This document shows, one piece after another, positions 1 through 10,181 of a DNA stretch of 36,530 nt (its first letter is position 1; every line of letters starts with the position of its first letter). Source of the stretch: an uncultured Pelagibacteraceae bacterium (GTDB lineage: Bacteria; Pseudomonadota; Alphaproteobacteria; Pelagibacterales; Pelagibacteraceae); the NCBI GenBank assembly GCA_902572155.1, contig CACGET010000002.1:1-36530 (forward strand), given 5' to 3'. The position numbers and the translations under genes are program-made. A model generated the notes under the pieces. The model was not told the DNA's origin, searched no databases, and was given only the letters and a program-made list of their open reading frames with translations.

Positions 1-712
1 CTTCTACATGTGCATCAGGTAACCAAGTATGTACTGGCCACATTGGCGTTTTAACAGCAAAAGAACTAAAAAAGGCAAGCCATAATAAATTTTGGTATTT
101 TGCATCAATGCCTAACTCGTAAAGTTTAATCACATCTGTAGTACCTGATATCCAATAAATAGATATTATAGCAATTAACATCAAAACGGATCCAAGCAAA
201 GTGTATAAAAAAAATTTGAATGCTGAGTAAACTCTTTTTGGACCTCCCCAAATACCAATTATTAAAAACATTGGAATTAAACCAGCTTCAAAGAATAGAT
301 AAAAAACGACCAAATCAAGGGAACAGAAAACTCCAATCATAAAACTTTCCATAATTAATATAGCAATTAGAAAATCTCTTAATCTATTTTTAATAGTATT
401 ATTCACAGAAATAATACAAAGAGGTGTTATAAAGGTAGTTAATAATATAAATAATATTGAAATACCATCTACTCCAACTTTGTAATTAATAAAATCTTTT
501 ATCCAATTTCTTTCTTCTACAAATTGAAAGGAGGAAGTTGTTGGGTCAAAAGATATCCATAGATAAATTGAAATTAAAAAATTTACAATTGTGGTAAATA
601 AAGCGACATACTTTGCAGTTAAATTATTTCCATCTTTGTCTTTAGTAAAAAATAAAAAAAGTGCTCCAACTATTGGTAATAATATTAAAGATGATAATAT
701 TGGAAAATTCAT
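1..712 (-). CDS. nuoM: NADH-quinone oxidoreductase subunit M, 3' part missing
   Basis: NuoM is one of the three antiporter-like membrane subunits of complex I that pump protons as NADH is oxidised by quinone. The open frame starts with ATG at 712-710 (MNFPILSSLILLPIVG) and runs off the left edge after 237 codons, so the C-terminal half is outside. Near the edge it reads FAVKTPMWPVHTWLPDAH, the family's conserved proton-channel segment. The ATG shares one base with the nuoL stop (TAATG), so translation is probably coupled. nuoN would be expected next, outside the window. Confidence 0.95.
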   Translation of the reverse strand, partial: MNFPILSSLILLPIVGALFLFFTKDKDGNNLTAKYVALFTTIVNFLISIYLWISFDPTTSSFQFVEERNWIKDFINYKVGVDGISILFILLTTFITPLCIISVNNTIKNRLRDFLIAILIMESFMIGVFCSLDLVVFYLFFEAGLIPMFLIIGIWGGPKRVYSAFKFFLYTLLGSVLMLIAIISIYWISGTTDVIKLYELGIDAKYQNLLWLAFFSSFAVKTPMWPVHTWLPDAHVE

Positions 713-2625
713 TACCTAACTATTAAAAAGGTTAAAAAAGCTGAAAAACCCACAAGCATTATAAATGCATATTGATAAATGAAGCCACTTTGAAATTTAT
801 TTGCTTTTATAGAACATTTTTTTATAAAAGAAGAAATCCCATCTGGACCAAAACCATCAATTATTGTGCCGTCAAAAAATTTCCATAAAAATAAACCTAA
901 ACGTTTAGAAGATTTAATAAATAAAACTTCGTATAGTTCATCAAAGTACCATTTATTTACTAAAAAATTATATAAAGGTTTGTTTATTGACACTATACTT
1001 TTTGGAATTTCTTTATTCTTAACAAATAGATAATGGGCAATTGGAATTGAAATTAATACTAGACACGGTGTTAAAAGTAAAAACCATATAGGTGGATGAT
1101 CAGTACTTAAAGGTTTTAAAAACATTATAGACTCTGACCAAAAATAATTTTCACCTCCATGACCTATAAAAAGTCCTTTAAATAAAAAACCAGCAAACAC
1201 TGCACCAATGGAAAGAATAAATAGTGGAATTAGCATTACTAATGGTGACTCGTGAGTTTCTTCTATTTTTATATTTTGGTTGTTATAATCTCCATGGAAA
1301 GTTTTAAAAATTAATCTCCAGGAATATATTGATGTCATAAATGCTGTTAATATTCCTATGCCAGCTGCGTAATAGCCCGTTGTGTTTCCTTTCAAGTAAG
1401 CAAATTCTATAATTGCGTCTTTTGAGTAAAAACCTGATAAGAAAGGAAAACCAGTTAATGCTAGTGTGCCAATGATCATTAAAGCATAAGTGTAAGGCAA
1501 TTTTTTCCAAACACCGCCCATTTTATTAATATCTTGCTCCTCTTTAAAAGCATGGATGACAGAGCCAGATCCTAAAAAGAGTAAAGCTTTGAAAAAAGCA
1601 TGAGTGAATAAATGAAACATTGCAACGTTGTAAGCGCCAACCCCGGCTGCAAAAAACATGTATCCTAATTGGCTACATGTAGAATATGCAATAATTTTTT
1701 TGATGTCAGTTTGAACTAAAGCTACTGTTGCTGCAAAAAAAGCTGTGGTCATACCAACAATAGTTATTAAATTTAGTATTAACGGTGAGTATTCATAAAT
1801 ATGCGAACATCTTACTACTAAAAATACTCCTGCAGTTACCATAGTAGCTGCGTGTATTAATGCAGAAACTGGAGTTGGACCTTCCATTGCATCTGGTAAC
1901 CAGGTATGTAATAAAATTTGAGCTGATTTACCCATTGCACCTATAAATAAAAGTAAGCAAATCAAGTCTATTGCTTTAATTTTGAGTCCAAGAAATAATA
2001 AATTTTTATCAATGACGGTTGGTATTTGTTCAAAAACTTCGGAGTAATTTACTGTACCAAATAAATAAAATATTAAAAAAATTCCTAAAGCAAATCCAAA
2101 ATCTCCAACTCTGTTTACAACAAATGCTTTAATCGCTGCGGCATTGGCACTTTCTTTTTTAAACCAAAAACCAATTAAAAAATACGAACATAGACCTACT
2201 CCTTCCCATCCAAAAAATAATTGAACAAAATTATCTGAAGTTACAAGCATTAACATTGCAAATGTAAATAAAGATAAATAAGCCATGAATCTTTGTTTAT
2301 GCGGATCATGGGACATGTAACCAATTGAATAAATATGGACTAAAGAAGATACAGAAGTAACCACAACCAACATTACAGCTGATAAAGGATCGATTAACAT
2401 TGACCAATTTACATCTAGTGATCCAGAGTTGATCCATGTTGCGATTACTATATTTTCCTCATATTGATTTATAATTACTTGATATAAAACAAAAATTGAT
2501 AGCAATGCAGAAATTGAAACTAAAGCACTTGTTACTATTTCTGAATTTCTATCACCAATAAATTTACCAAAGAAGCCTGATATTATTGATGCGATTAATG
2601 GAAGGAATATAATTAAAAGTTCCAT
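712..2625 (-). CDS. nuoL: NADH-quinone oxidoreductase subunit L
   Basis: NuoL is the distal antiporter-like subunit of complex I, with a long C-terminal lateral helix. The 637-residue product has the usual length. It is membrane protein nearly throughout and carries GWEGVGLCSY (about 139-148) and HTWLPDAMEGPTPVSALIHA (about 240-259), both hallmarks of the Mrp-type channel fold. A soluble-looking stretch around 455-570 precedes the last helix. It lies 2 bp after nuoK and its stop overlaps the nuoM start by one base, inside one minus-strand operon. Confidence 0.97.
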   Translation of the reverse strand: MELLIIFLPLIASIISGFFGKFIGDRNSEIVTSALVSISALLSIFVLYQVIINQYEENIVIATWINSGSLDVNWSMLIDPLSAVMLVVVTSVSSLVHIYSIGYMSHDPHKQRFMAYLSLFTFAMLMLVTSDNFVQLFFGWEGVGLCSYFLIGFWFKKESANAAAIKAFVVNRVGDFGFALGIFLIFYLFGTVNYSEVFEQIPTVIDKNLLFLGLKIKAIDLICLLLFIGAMGKSAQILLHTWLPDAMEGPTPVSALIHAATMVTAGVFLVVRCSHIYEYSPLILNLITIVGMTTAFFAATVALVQTDIKKIIAYSTCSQLGYMFFAAGVGAYNVAMFHLFTHAFFKALLFLGSGSVIHAFKEEQDINKMGGVWKKLPYTYALMIIGTLALTGFPFLSGFYSKDAIIEFAYLKGNTTGYYAAGIGILTAFMTSIYSWRLIFKTFHGDYNNQNIKIEETHESPLVMLIPLFILSIGAVFAGFLFKGLFIGHGGENYFWSESIMFLKPLSTDHPPIWFLLLTPCLVLISIPIAHYLFVKNKEIPKSIVSINKPLYNFLVNKWYFDELYEVLFIKSSKRLGLFLWKFFDGTIIDGFGPDGISSFIKKCSIKANKFQSGFIYQYAFIMLVGFSAFLTFLIVR

Positions 2626-2627
2626 CC

Positions 2628-2939
2628 CTATCCTTTCAGCTCATCTATTTCTTCAACTCTAATAGTTCCAGAATTTCGATAATAAACTACAATAATTGCA
2701 AGTCCGATAGCAGCTTCAGCAGCAGCTACTGTTAAAATAAATAATGTAAAAACCTGACCAGTTAAATCTCCTAAAAATATTGAAAAAGAAACTAAATTAA
2801 TATTAACAGCTAACAATATCAACTCGATACTCATTAATATAACAATGATATTTTTTCTATTTAAAAATATTCCGATAATTCCAATTGAAAATATAATTGC
2901 ACCTAATGTTAAATAATGTCCTAGACCTATTTCAGTCAT
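2628..2939 (-). CDS. nuoK: NADH-quinone oxidoreductase subunit K
   Basis: NuoK is a small three-helix membrane subunit of complex I. The product (about 103 residues) starts MTEIGLGHYLTLGAIIFSIG and keeps the conserved glutamate in the second helix (SIELILLAVNINLV) and the AAAEAAIGLAI segment in the third. The frame can be read from an upstream TTG at 2942, but the ATG at 2939 matches the family start better. An AAGGAG ribosome site lies 9 nt before that ATG, inside the end of nuoJ. The nuoJ stop and this start overlap by a few bases, suggesting coupled translation. Confidence 0.95.
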   Translation of the reverse strand: MTEIGLGHYLTLGAIIFSIGIIGIFLNRKNIIVILMSIELILLAVNINLVSFSIFLGDLTGQVFTLFILTVAAAEAAIGLAIIVVYYRNSGTIRVEEIDELKG

Positions 2940-3564
2940 CAATCTTAACTCCTTTATTGGACTCGACTTTTAGAACACTTACACCATCAGATCTCTCTCT
3001 AGAAATTTGCTTTATATAACTTTGTGTTTTGACACCTTCTCTTTTTCTAAAAGTGAGAACAATTGCACCAATCATTGCAACTAACAAAATCATTCCACTG
3101 ATTTGAAATACATGAATGTAATCTGTGTATAAAACCTGTCCCAAAGAATGAGTGTTACTAATTTTAATACTTTCTATGGAGTTATTTATATCAAACAAGT
3201 CAGGTTTAAATTTCCAACCACCTATAACAATAATTAACTCAACAAATATAACAGTACCAATAATTAAGCCTACTGGAATATGTTTTGAACTATCTTCAGA
3301 TGAAAACCATTGATTTTTTTGCTGAGCAACATTTAACATCATTACAACAAATAAAAATAAAACTGCTACTGCGCCAACATAAACAATTAGCATTATCATT
3401 CCTAAAAATTCTGCTCCAATCATTATAAAGAGACACGAAATGCTTATAAAATCTAAGATTAGAAAGAAAACAGAGTGAACTGTGTTTTTTGAAGCAGTAA
3501 CCATTATAGCTGAAACAATAGCTATTATTGAAAACGTATAAAAAAATATAGAGTGTGCAATCAT
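2932..3564 (-). CDS. nuoJ: NADH-quinone oxidoreductase subunit J
   Basis: NuoJ is a membrane subunit of complex I located between the quinone site and the first proton channel. The product has 210 residues with five predicted helices. The third holds the family signature MLIVYVGAVAVLFLFVVMML, including the π-bulge region known to move during the catalytic cycle. The C-terminal 40 residues are polar (REGVKTQSYIKQISRERSD), a common alphaproteobacterial extension. It follows nuoI by 2 bp and overlaps nuoK. Confidence 0.95.
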   Translation of the reverse strand: MIAHSIFFYTFSIIAIVSAIMVTASKNTVHSVFFLILDFISISCLFIMIGAEFLGMIMLIVYVGAVAVLFLFVVMMLNVAQQKNQWFSSEDSSKHIPVGLIIGTVIFVELIIVIGGWKFKPDLFDINNSIESIKISNTHSLGQVLYTDYIHVFQISGMILLVAMIGAIVLTFRKREGVKTQSYIKQISRERSDGVSVLKVESNKGVKIDD

Positions 3565-3566
3565 TT

Positions 3567-4052
3567 TTATCTATGAGAACTATCAGCTTTAATATTAGCC
3601 TCTAAAATATTTTCCCATCTATCACCATTATCTAAAAGTTTTTCCTTGGTGTAATAAAGTTCTTCTCTTGTTTCGGTTGAAAATTCGAAATTTGGACCCT
3701 GAACAATTGCATCAACTGGACAAGATTCTTCACACAAACCACAATAAATACATTTCATCATGTCAATGTCGTAACGAGTGGTTTTTCTACTTCCATCCTT
3801 TCTTTCAGAGGATTCAATGGTTATCGCTTGAGCAGGACAAACAGCTTCACACAATTTGCATGCGATGCATCTCTCTTCACCATTTGAATATCTTCTTAAA
3901 GCATGTTCGCCTCTAAAGCGTGGGCTTATTTTACCCTTTTCAAACGGATAATTAATTGTTTTTTTTGATTTAAAGATTTCTTTAATTGCCATGTATAGAC
4001 CACTAGCAAAATCTGTCATAAATATTGTTTTACAAAATCTTGATATTTTCAT
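3567..4052 (-). CDS. nuoI: NADH-quinone oxidoreductase subunit I (two 4Fe-4S clusters)
   Basis: NuoI carries clusters N6a and N6b, which pass electrons from NuoG towards N2 in NuoB. The 161-residue product has two ferredoxin motifs: CIACKLCEAVCP (Cys 62, 65, 68, 72) and CIYCGLCEESCP (Cys 101, 104, 107, 111). An N-terminal amphipathic stretch (about 8-28) is expected to lie on the membrane. Length and motif spacing match the 8-kDa ferredoxin-like TYKY family. It sits 2 bp from both nuoH and nuoJ. Confidence 0.97.
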   Translation of the reverse strand: MKISRFCKTIFMTDFASGLYMAIKEIFKSKKTINYPFEKGKISPRFRGEHALRRYSNGEERCIACKLCEAVCPAQAITIESSERKDGSRKTTRYDIDMMKCIYCGLCEESCPVDAIVQGPNFEFSTETREELYYTKEKLLDNGDRWENILEANIKADSSHR

Positions 4053-4054
4053 GA

Positions 4055-5053
4055 TTAATTCACTGGTAAAAGATTAAAATAAAATAAAAAACTAGCTGTC
4101 AATACAACCCATATTAAAGAAATTGGAAGGAATACTTTCCAACCTAATCTCATCAATTGATCATACCTGTACCTTGGAACAATAGCTTTTACTAAAGCGA
4201 AAAGGAAAAATAATAATAATATCTTTAGTATTAACCAAACAGGACCTGGAACTAAAGTAAAAGGATAAATTTCAAGAGGAGATAACCAGCCTCCTAAAAA
4301 TAATACTGAACCAATCGCACACATTAAAAGAATATTTGCATATTCACCAAGCCAAAACATAGCATACATCATGCCAGAATATTCTGTTTGATATCCAGCT
4401 ACCAATTCAGCTTCTGCTTCTGGTAGATCGAATGGTGGTCTATTTGTTTCAGCTAATGCTGAAATAAAAAAAATAATAAACATTGGGAACAGAGGAATAA
4501 CAAACCATAAGTCTTGCTGAGCTATTACAATATCATTTAAATTAAGTGACCCAACACACAGTAAAACATTTATAATTATTACTCCAATAGATACCTCATA
4601 GGAAACCATTTGAGCTGCAGATCTAATTGCTCCTAAAAATGGATATTTAGAATTTGATGCCCAACCACCCATTATAATTCCATAAACACCAAGAGATGAA
4701 ACAGCAAATAAATAAAGAATTCCAACATTGATATCAGCCAATACCTGAGTTGCACTAAATGGTATTACGGCCCAAGCAATTAATGCAAGAGTCATTGTTA
4801 CAATAGGTGCAAGGATAAAAATTACTTTATTTGCACTTGATGGGATGATAATTTCCTTAAATACATATTTTAATGCATCAGCAATAGTTTGTAACAATCC
4901 AAAAGGTCCTACAACATTAGGTCCTTGTCTTTTTTGAACAAAAGCCCAAACTCTTCTATCAAGCCAGACAATCATGGCAACAGAAACCAGAACAGGAACA
5001 AGTAAAAAAATAATTTTGTAAACTTCATCAAAAAAAATACTTAAATATTCCAT
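4055..5053 (-). CDS. nuoH: NADH-quinone oxidoreductase subunit H
   Basis: NuoH forms most of the quinone-binding chamber of complex I and links the peripheral arm to the first proton channel. The 332-residue membrane protein shows RRVWAFVQKRQGPNVVGP (about 33-50), ALAETNRPPFDLPEAEAELV near 205-225 and the EYSGMMYAMFWLGEYAN segment after it, all diagnostic. It starts directly after the nuoG stop (0 bp) and ends 2 bp before nuoI. Confidence 0.97.
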   Translation of the reverse strand: MEYLSIFFDEVYKIIFLLVPVLVSVAMIVWLDRRVWAFVQKRQGPNVVGPFGLLQTIADALKYVFKEIIIPSSANKVIFILAPIVTMTLALIAWAVIPFSATQVLADINVGILYLFAVSSLGVYGIIMGGWASNSKYPFLGAIRSAAQMVSYEVSIGVIIINVLLCVGSLNLNDIVIAQQDLWFVIPLFPMFIIFFISALAETNRPPFDLPEAEAELVAGYQTEYSGMMYAMFWLGEYANILLMCAIGSVLFLGGWLSPLEIYPFTLVPGPVWLILKILLLFFLFALVKAIVPRYRYDQLMRLGWKVFLPISLIWVVLTASFLFYFNLLPVN

Positions 5054-7084
5054 TTAACCTTCTGTTCCAGTCGACTTAAGGTTTAATTTAGAGTTGTTAC
5101 ACTCAATCATAGTTTTTGAAGATTTAGCAATAACATTTGAAAAATAATAATCTTTTAATTGAATATTTAATTTTTCATTTTGAAAATTTAGAGTTTCTAT
5201 TTCTTTATAATCTAAATTTTTGTTTTCTTGTTGAAGTTTTATATAATTAAACATGCTACTTTCTAATTCCTCTTTATCATTAAATAATTTTCGATTATTC
5301 ATGATTTCGGCTAATTCATTAATAATTTGCCAGTCTTCTTTGGCTTCACCTGGAGGGTAAGATGCTTTATATGCTTTTTGTATTTTCCCCTCTAAATTTG
5401 TAAAATATCCATCCTGTTCAGTAAAAGCCGATCCTGGTAAAATAATATCTGCTATCTCTGCACCCTTATCTCCATGACTACCTTGATAAATTATAAATTC
5501 ATCTTTTTTATTAAATTCTAAGTTATCTTGTCCTGCTAGATAAACAATTTCAAATTTATTTGATTTTAATTCTTCCAATAAATTAATTCTATTATTTAAT
5601 ATTCCTAAATCAAAATTACCAACTGTTGATGCATCACAAGATAAAATATTTAAAGGATTCCAGTTCTCAGTGAATTTATTATTTTTTTTTAAAAAATTTT
5701 TAATTAAATCAAATAAATATTTTGCTGAATTTAATTTTAATAATGACTCGCCTAACACAATCATTGGATTATTTGCCATAATAATATCTTTAGATATTTC
5801 ATTAGAGCCCTCAAAAATATTTTTTATTAATTGAGTTTGGCCATCTAAATTTTCATAAGGATAGGTTAAATCACCAACATCGTTTAATGAGATTACTTTT
5901 GTTTTATTATTTACATAAGCTTTTCGAATTCTTGCATTTAAGATTGTGGCTTCATATCTTGGATTTGTACCAATTAAAAATATCAAATCTGAGTCTTCAA
6001 TTCCATTTATAGAAGAATTAAATATATAATTCTCTCTTTCAGAGTTATCTACAAATCTATTATCTGATCTTGAGTCGTAATTATTATTATTTAAAGTTCG
6101 ATCAAAAAATTCTTTAAAGATATATCCTGTTTCCATATTGGTTAAGTCACCAACAAAACCACAAATCTTATCCTTATGTGTGTTTTCAAATTTAGATTTA
6201 ATAATTTTAAACACTTCATTCCATGAAGCTTTTTCAAATTTATCATTATATTTTATATAAGGTGTATCTAATCTTTGATTTAATAGGCCATCACATGCAT
6301 ATCTTGTCTTGTCTGAAATCCATTCTTCATTAATGTCCTCATTAATCAATGGTAAAACTCTTTTGACTTCCCATTCATATGTATCTACTCTCACATTTGA
6401 TCCAACTGCATCCATTACATCAATTGTCTCTGTTTTTTTTAATTCCCAAGGTCTTGCCTCAAATACATAAGGTTTAGATGTTAAAGCTCCTACTGGACAA
6501 AGATCTATTACATTTGCAGATAATTCAGATTGCATAGCTTCTTCTAAGTATGTTGTTATTTGCATATCTTCACCTCTACCGATTGCACCAATTTCAGAAA
6601 CTCCGGCGATTTCAGTCGCAAATCTTACGCATCTAGTACAATGAATACATCTTGTCATTTGAGTTTTTATTAATGGCCCCATATATTTTTCTGGAACAGC
6701 TCGTTTATTTTCTTTAAATCTAGATTTATCTACGCCATAAAACATAGATTGATCTTGAAGATCACATTCACCACCTTGGTCGCATACTGGACAATCTAAA
6801 GGGTGATTAGCTAATAAAAACTCCATTACTCCCTTTCTTGCTTTTTCAACAAAAGGTGTGTTGGTTTTAATATTCATTCCTTCAGCAGCTGGCATTGCAC
6901 AAGATGCAACAGGTTTAGGAGATTTTTCCATCTCAACCAAACACATTCTGCAGTTACCTGCTATAGATAGTTTTTCATGGTAACAAAACCGTGGAATTTC
7001 AACCCCTGCTTTTTCGCAAGCTTGTAAAACTGTCAAACCCTCATCTATCTCCACTTCTATATCATTAACTTTTAATTTAGGCAT
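5054..7084 (-). CDS. nuoG: NADH-quinone oxidoreductase subunit G
   Basis: NuoG is the large Fe-S subunit of the NADH-input module. The N-terminus is a 2Fe-2S ferredoxin (Cys 34, 45, 48, 62). It is followed by the His-ligated cluster N5 (His 94 and Cys 98, 101, 107) and a 4Fe-4S cluster (Cys 146, 149, 152, 196, the last in DLCPVGAL). The rest is a molybdopterin-oxidoreductase-like domain that has lost its cofactor role; it is short here (676 residues in all) and rich in Asn and Lys. The start overlaps the nuoF stop by 8 bases. Confidence 0.96.
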   Translation of the reverse strand: MPKLKVNDIEVEIDEGLTVLQACEKAGVEIPRFCYHEKLSIAGNCRMCLVEMEKSPKPVASCAMPAAEGMNIKTNTPFVEKARKGVMEFLLANHPLDCPVCDQGGECDLQDQSMFYGVDKSRFKENKRAVPEKYMGPLIKTQMTRCIHCTRCVRFATEIAGVSEIGAIGRGEDMQITTYLEEAMQSELSANVIDLCPVGALTSKPYVFEARPWELKKTETIDVMDAVGSNVRVDTYEWEVKRVLPLINEDINEEWISDKTRYACDGLLNQRLDTPYIKYNDKFEKASWNEVFKIIKSKFENTHKDKICGFVGDLTNMETGYIFKEFFDRTLNNNNYDSRSDNRFVDNSERENYIFNSSINGIEDSDLIFLIGTNPRYEATILNARIRKAYVNNKTKVISLNDVGDLTYPYENLDGQTQLIKNIFEGSNEISKDIIMANNPMIVLGESLLKLNSAKYLFDLIKNFLKKNNKFTENWNPLNILSCDASTVGNFDLGILNNRINLLEELKSNKFEIVYLAGQDNLEFNKKDEFIIYQGSHGDKGAEIADIILPGSAFTEQDGYFTNLEGKIQKAYKASYPPGEAKEDWQIINELAEIMNNRKLFNDKEELESSMFNYIKLQQENKNLDYKEIETLNFQNEKLNIQLKDYYFSNVIAKSSKTMIECNNSKLNLKSTGTEG

Positions 7085-8408
7085 TTTTTTTATCTAATAA
7101 ATGTTGATCAACTAAATAAGGAATATTATTTTTTTTCTGAACAATAGGATCTAAATTATTTCTTTCCTCAATTTCTTTTTTAAAATGTCTTAACAATCCC
7201 TGAACAGGCCATGATGATCCTTCACCAAATGCACAGATAGTATGACCGGCTATTTGGTTTGTTACATCACCTAACATATCTACTTCGTCTTTGGTAGCTT
7301 CTCCTTTTGCCATTCTTTCTAGCATTCTCCACATCCATCCAGAACCTTCTCTACATGGTGTACATTGACCACAGCTTTCATGTTTATAAAATCTTGCTAT
7401 CCTTGCCATACATTTAATAATGTCTTGATCTTTATTAATTACAACAATTCCTGCAGTTCCTAATCCACTTTTTTCAGCCATTAATGAGTCAAAATCCATG
7501 GTTAACGTCTCACATTTTTCTTTTGGTATTAAAGGCATTGATGAACCACCCGGAATAACAGCTTGTAAATTTTCCCATCCACCAATTACACCTCCAGCAT
7601 GGACTTCAATTAATTCTTTTAAAGGTATATTCATCTCTTCTTCAACGTTGCATGGATTATTAACATTACCTGATATACAAAAAATTTTTGTACCAGTGTT
7701 TTTTTCTCTCCCTAAAGAAGAAAACCATTTTCCACCTTTTCTAAGAATTGTTGGAACTACAGCTATTGTTTCAACATTATTTATAATTGTTGGACATCCA
7801 TAAAGTCCTATTAATGCTGGGAATGGTGGTTTTAATCTTGGCTGACCTTTTTTACCTTCTATACTTTCTAATAAAGCTGTTTCTTCACCACATATGTAAG
7901 CTCCTGCACCATAGTGTATAAAAATGTCTAAATCCCAACCTGTGCCAGCCGAATTTTTACCTATTAAATTTTTTTCATAAGCCTCATCAATGGCTGCTTG
8001 AAGTTTTTGACCCTCAATAAAATATTCACCTCTTATGTAAATATAGCACACATGAGCTTGAACAGCATAGGAAGCTATAAGACAACCTTCAATTAGTTTG
8101 TGAGGTTCAAATCTAAGAATATCTCTATCTTTGCATGTACCTGGTTCAGATTCATCTGCATTAATCACTAAATAATGTGGCCTAGATCCAACTTCCTTAG
8201 GGGCAAAAGACCACTTTAAACCTGTAGGGAATCCTGCTCCCCCTCTACCTCTTAACTGAGAATCTTTTACTTCATTAATAATCCAATCTCTTCCTTTTGC
8301 TATCAAATCCGAAGTATTTACCCAGTCACCTCTTGTTTGAGCAGATTTAACATCTGAACCCATATCATTGTATAAATTTTTAAATATTCTATCTTGATCT
8401 TTAAGCAT
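7077..8408 (-). CDS. nuoF: NADH-quinone oxidoreductase subunit F (NADH- and FMN-binding)
   Basis: NuoF oxidises NADH through FMN and passes electrons to cluster N3. The 443-residue product has the glycine-rich NADH site GRGGAGFPTG (54-63), the FMN segment NADESEPGTCKDR (83-95), GAGAYICGEETALLESIEG (167-185) and the 4Fe-4S ligands in SCGQCTPCREG (Cys 346, 349, 352) with Cys 392. Length is normal. It overlaps nuoE upstream and nuoG downstream by 8 bases each. Confidence 0.97.
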   Translation of the reverse strand: MLKDQDRIFKNLYNDMGSDVKSAQTRGDWVNTSDLIAKGRDWIINEVKDSQLRGRGGAGFPTGLKWSFAPKEVGSRPHYLVINADESEPGTCKDRDILRFEPHKLIEGCLIASYAVQAHVCYIYIRGEYFIEGQKLQAAIDEAYEKNLIGKNSAGTGWDLDIFIHYGAGAYICGEETALLESIEGKKGQPRLKPPFPALIGLYGCPTIINNVETIAVVPTILRKGGKWFSSLGREKNTGTKIFCISGNVNNPCNVEEEMNIPLKELIEVHAGGVIGGWENLQAVIPGGSSMPLIPKEKCETLTMDFDSLMAEKSGLGTAGIVVINKDQDIIKCMARIARFYKHESCGQCTPCREGSGWMWRMLERMAKGEATKDEVDMLGDVTNQIAGHTICAFGEGSSWPVQGLLRHFKKEIEERNNLDPIVQKKNNIPYLVDQHLLDKKNA

Positions 8409-9009
8409 TTTTTACGTCCATGAGTGTTTTTCTATTATTTTCTGGCTCAGTATTTAATCGACCTCGATATGAGCCTGGTTTAGGAGTTTCACCTTTTAAA
8501 ATTTTTTCAAATATTTCTATTGTCTTTTCCTTATCTAAATCTTCATAGTAATCATCATTAATTTGCAACATAGGAGCGTTCACACATGCACCTAAACATT
8601 CTACCTCCATCCAAGAACAACTATTATCATTTGATAACACATTTTCGTTTTCAGAAATTTTTTCTTTACAAGCTTCAACTAATTTATTAGCACCTCTAAT
8701 CATACAGGGAGTAGTAGTACAAACCTGGATAAAATACTTTCCTACTGGTGATAAGTTATACATAGAATAAAAAGTTGCTACCTCATAAACTTTTATGTAA
8801 GGCATATCTAATAACTTTGCGATATATTTCATGGCTGCTAAAGGAATCCAGTTATCATTCTGTTTTTGAGCAATATAGAGTAAAGCCATCACAGCACTTT
8901 GTTGTTTACCTTTAGGATATTTTGAAACTATTTTGTTTGCTTCTTCCATTGAGGGAGAACTAAACTCAAAAGTTTCTGGTTGATTTTTTGCAGGTCTTTT
9001 TAAACTCAT
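8401..9009 (-). CDS. nuoE: NADH-quinone oxidoreductase subunit E (2Fe-2S)
   Basis: NuoE is the 24-kDa thioredoxin-like subunit holding cluster N1a next to the FMN in NuoF. The cluster ligands are visible as Cys 97 and 102 (VCTTTPC) and Cys 138 and 142 (ECLGAC). Before them is the helical segment YPKGKQQSAVMALLYIAQKQ and the family motif EVATFYSMYNLSPVGKY. At 202 residues it is of normal alphaproteobacterial length. Its start overlaps the nuoD stop by 4 bases and its end overlaps nuoF by 8. Confidence 0.96.
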   Translation of the reverse strand: MSLKRPAKNQPETFEFSSPSMEEANKIVSKYPKGKQQSAVMALLYIAQKQNDNWIPLAAMKYIAKLLDMPYIKVYEVATFYSMYNLSPVGKYFIQVCTTTPCMIRGANKLVEACKEKISENENVLSNDNSCSWMEVECLGACVNAPMLQINDDYYEDLDKEKTIEIFEKILKGETPKPGSYRGRLNTEPENNRKTLMDVKNA

Positions 9010-10181
9010 CTGTCTACCTCTCCAAAAACTATATCTAAAGAACCTAATACTGCTGGTACATCAGCTAGCATATGTCCTTTGATAAGATAATCCATTGACT
9101 GAAGATGTGAAAATCCAGGAGCTCTAATTTTACATTTGTATGGTTTATTCGATCCATCTGAAATTAGGTAAACACCAAACTCTCCTTTTGGAGCTTCAAC
9201 AGCTGTATAGATTTCATCCTTGGGAACTCGATAACCTTCTGTAAAAAGTTTAAAATGATGAATAAGAGCTTCCATTGATTGTTTAATTTCTTTTTTAGAT
9301 GGTGGGCTTATTTTACCATCTAATGATTTAATTGGGCCCTTCTCCATTTTTGCAAGACACTGTTTAATTATTGAAACGCTTTCTTTCATTTCTTCTATTC
9401 TGCACAAGTATCTATCATAACAGTCTCCATTTTTTCCAACTGGAATTTTAAAATCTAATTGTTCATAACAATCGTATGGTTGAGATTTTCTTAAATCCCA
9501 TGGAACGCCTGATCCTCTAATCATTACGCCTGAAAAAGAATAGTCTAAGGCGTCTTCTTTTGTAACAACTCCAATATCTACATTTCTTTGTTTGAAAATT
9601 CTGTTCTCGGTTAATAAGCTTTCTAAATCGTTAATTATTTTTGGAAATGTCTCACAAAATTCAGCTATATCTTCCTCCAAACCTTGTGGTAGATCTTGAT
9701 GAACTCCTCCAGCTCTAAAATAATTAGCATGAAGTCTTGAACCAGAAACTCTTTCATAAAATCCCATTAACTTTTCTCTTTCCTCAAATCCCCAAAGCGT
9801 GGGAGTTAAAGCTCCAACATCCATAGCTTGAGTAGTGACATTTAAAATATGACTTAAAATTCGGCCAATCTCACAAAAAATCACTCTTATATATTTTGCC
9901 CTGATTGGTACATCTAATTCAAGAACCCTCTCTATTGCTAAAGCAAAAGCATGCTCTTGATTCATTGGAGCGACATAATCTAATCGATCAAAGTAAGGAA
10001 CTGCTTGCATATACGTTTTACTTTCAATTAATTTTTCCGTACCTCTATGTAATAGTCCAATGTGTGGATCTGCTTTCTCTACAACTTCACCATCAAGTTC
10101 TAAAATTAGTCTTAATACTCCGTGTGCTGCGGGGTGTTGGGGTCCAAAATTTAAATTTAGGTTTTTAATTTTTTTTGTCAT
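9006..10181 (-). CDS. nuoD: NADH-quinone oxidoreductase subunit D
   Basis: NuoD is the 49-kDa subunit that lines the quinone-reduction site beside cluster N2. It is related to the large subunit of NiFe hydrogenases but has no metal. The 391-residue product begins with NLNFGPQHPAAHGVLRLILE, holding the conserved quinone-site His pair, and ends in LGSLDIVFGEVDR, the family's terminal arginine motif. An AGAGGAA ribosome site lies inside the end of nuoC, which overlaps this gene by 17 bases. Confidence 0.97.
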   Translation of the reverse strand: MTKKIKNLNLNFGPQHPAAHGVLRLILELDGEVVEKADPHIGLLHRGTEKLIESKTYMQAVPYFDRLDYVAPMNQEHAFALAIERVLELDVPIRAKYIRVIFCEIGRILSHILNVTTQAMDVGALTPTLWGFEEREKLMGFYERVSGSRLHANYFRAGGVHQDLPQGLEEDIAEFCETFPKIINDLESLLTENRIFKQRNVDIGVVTKEDALDYSFSGVMIRGSGVPWDLRKSQPYDCYEQLDFKIPVGKNGDCYDRYLCRIEEMKESVSIIKQCLAKMEKGPIKSLDGKISPPSKKEIKQSMEALIHHFKLFTEGYRVPKDEIYTAVEAPKGEFGVYLISDGSNKPYKCKIRAPGFSHLQSMDYLIKGHMLADVPAVLGSLDIVFGEVDR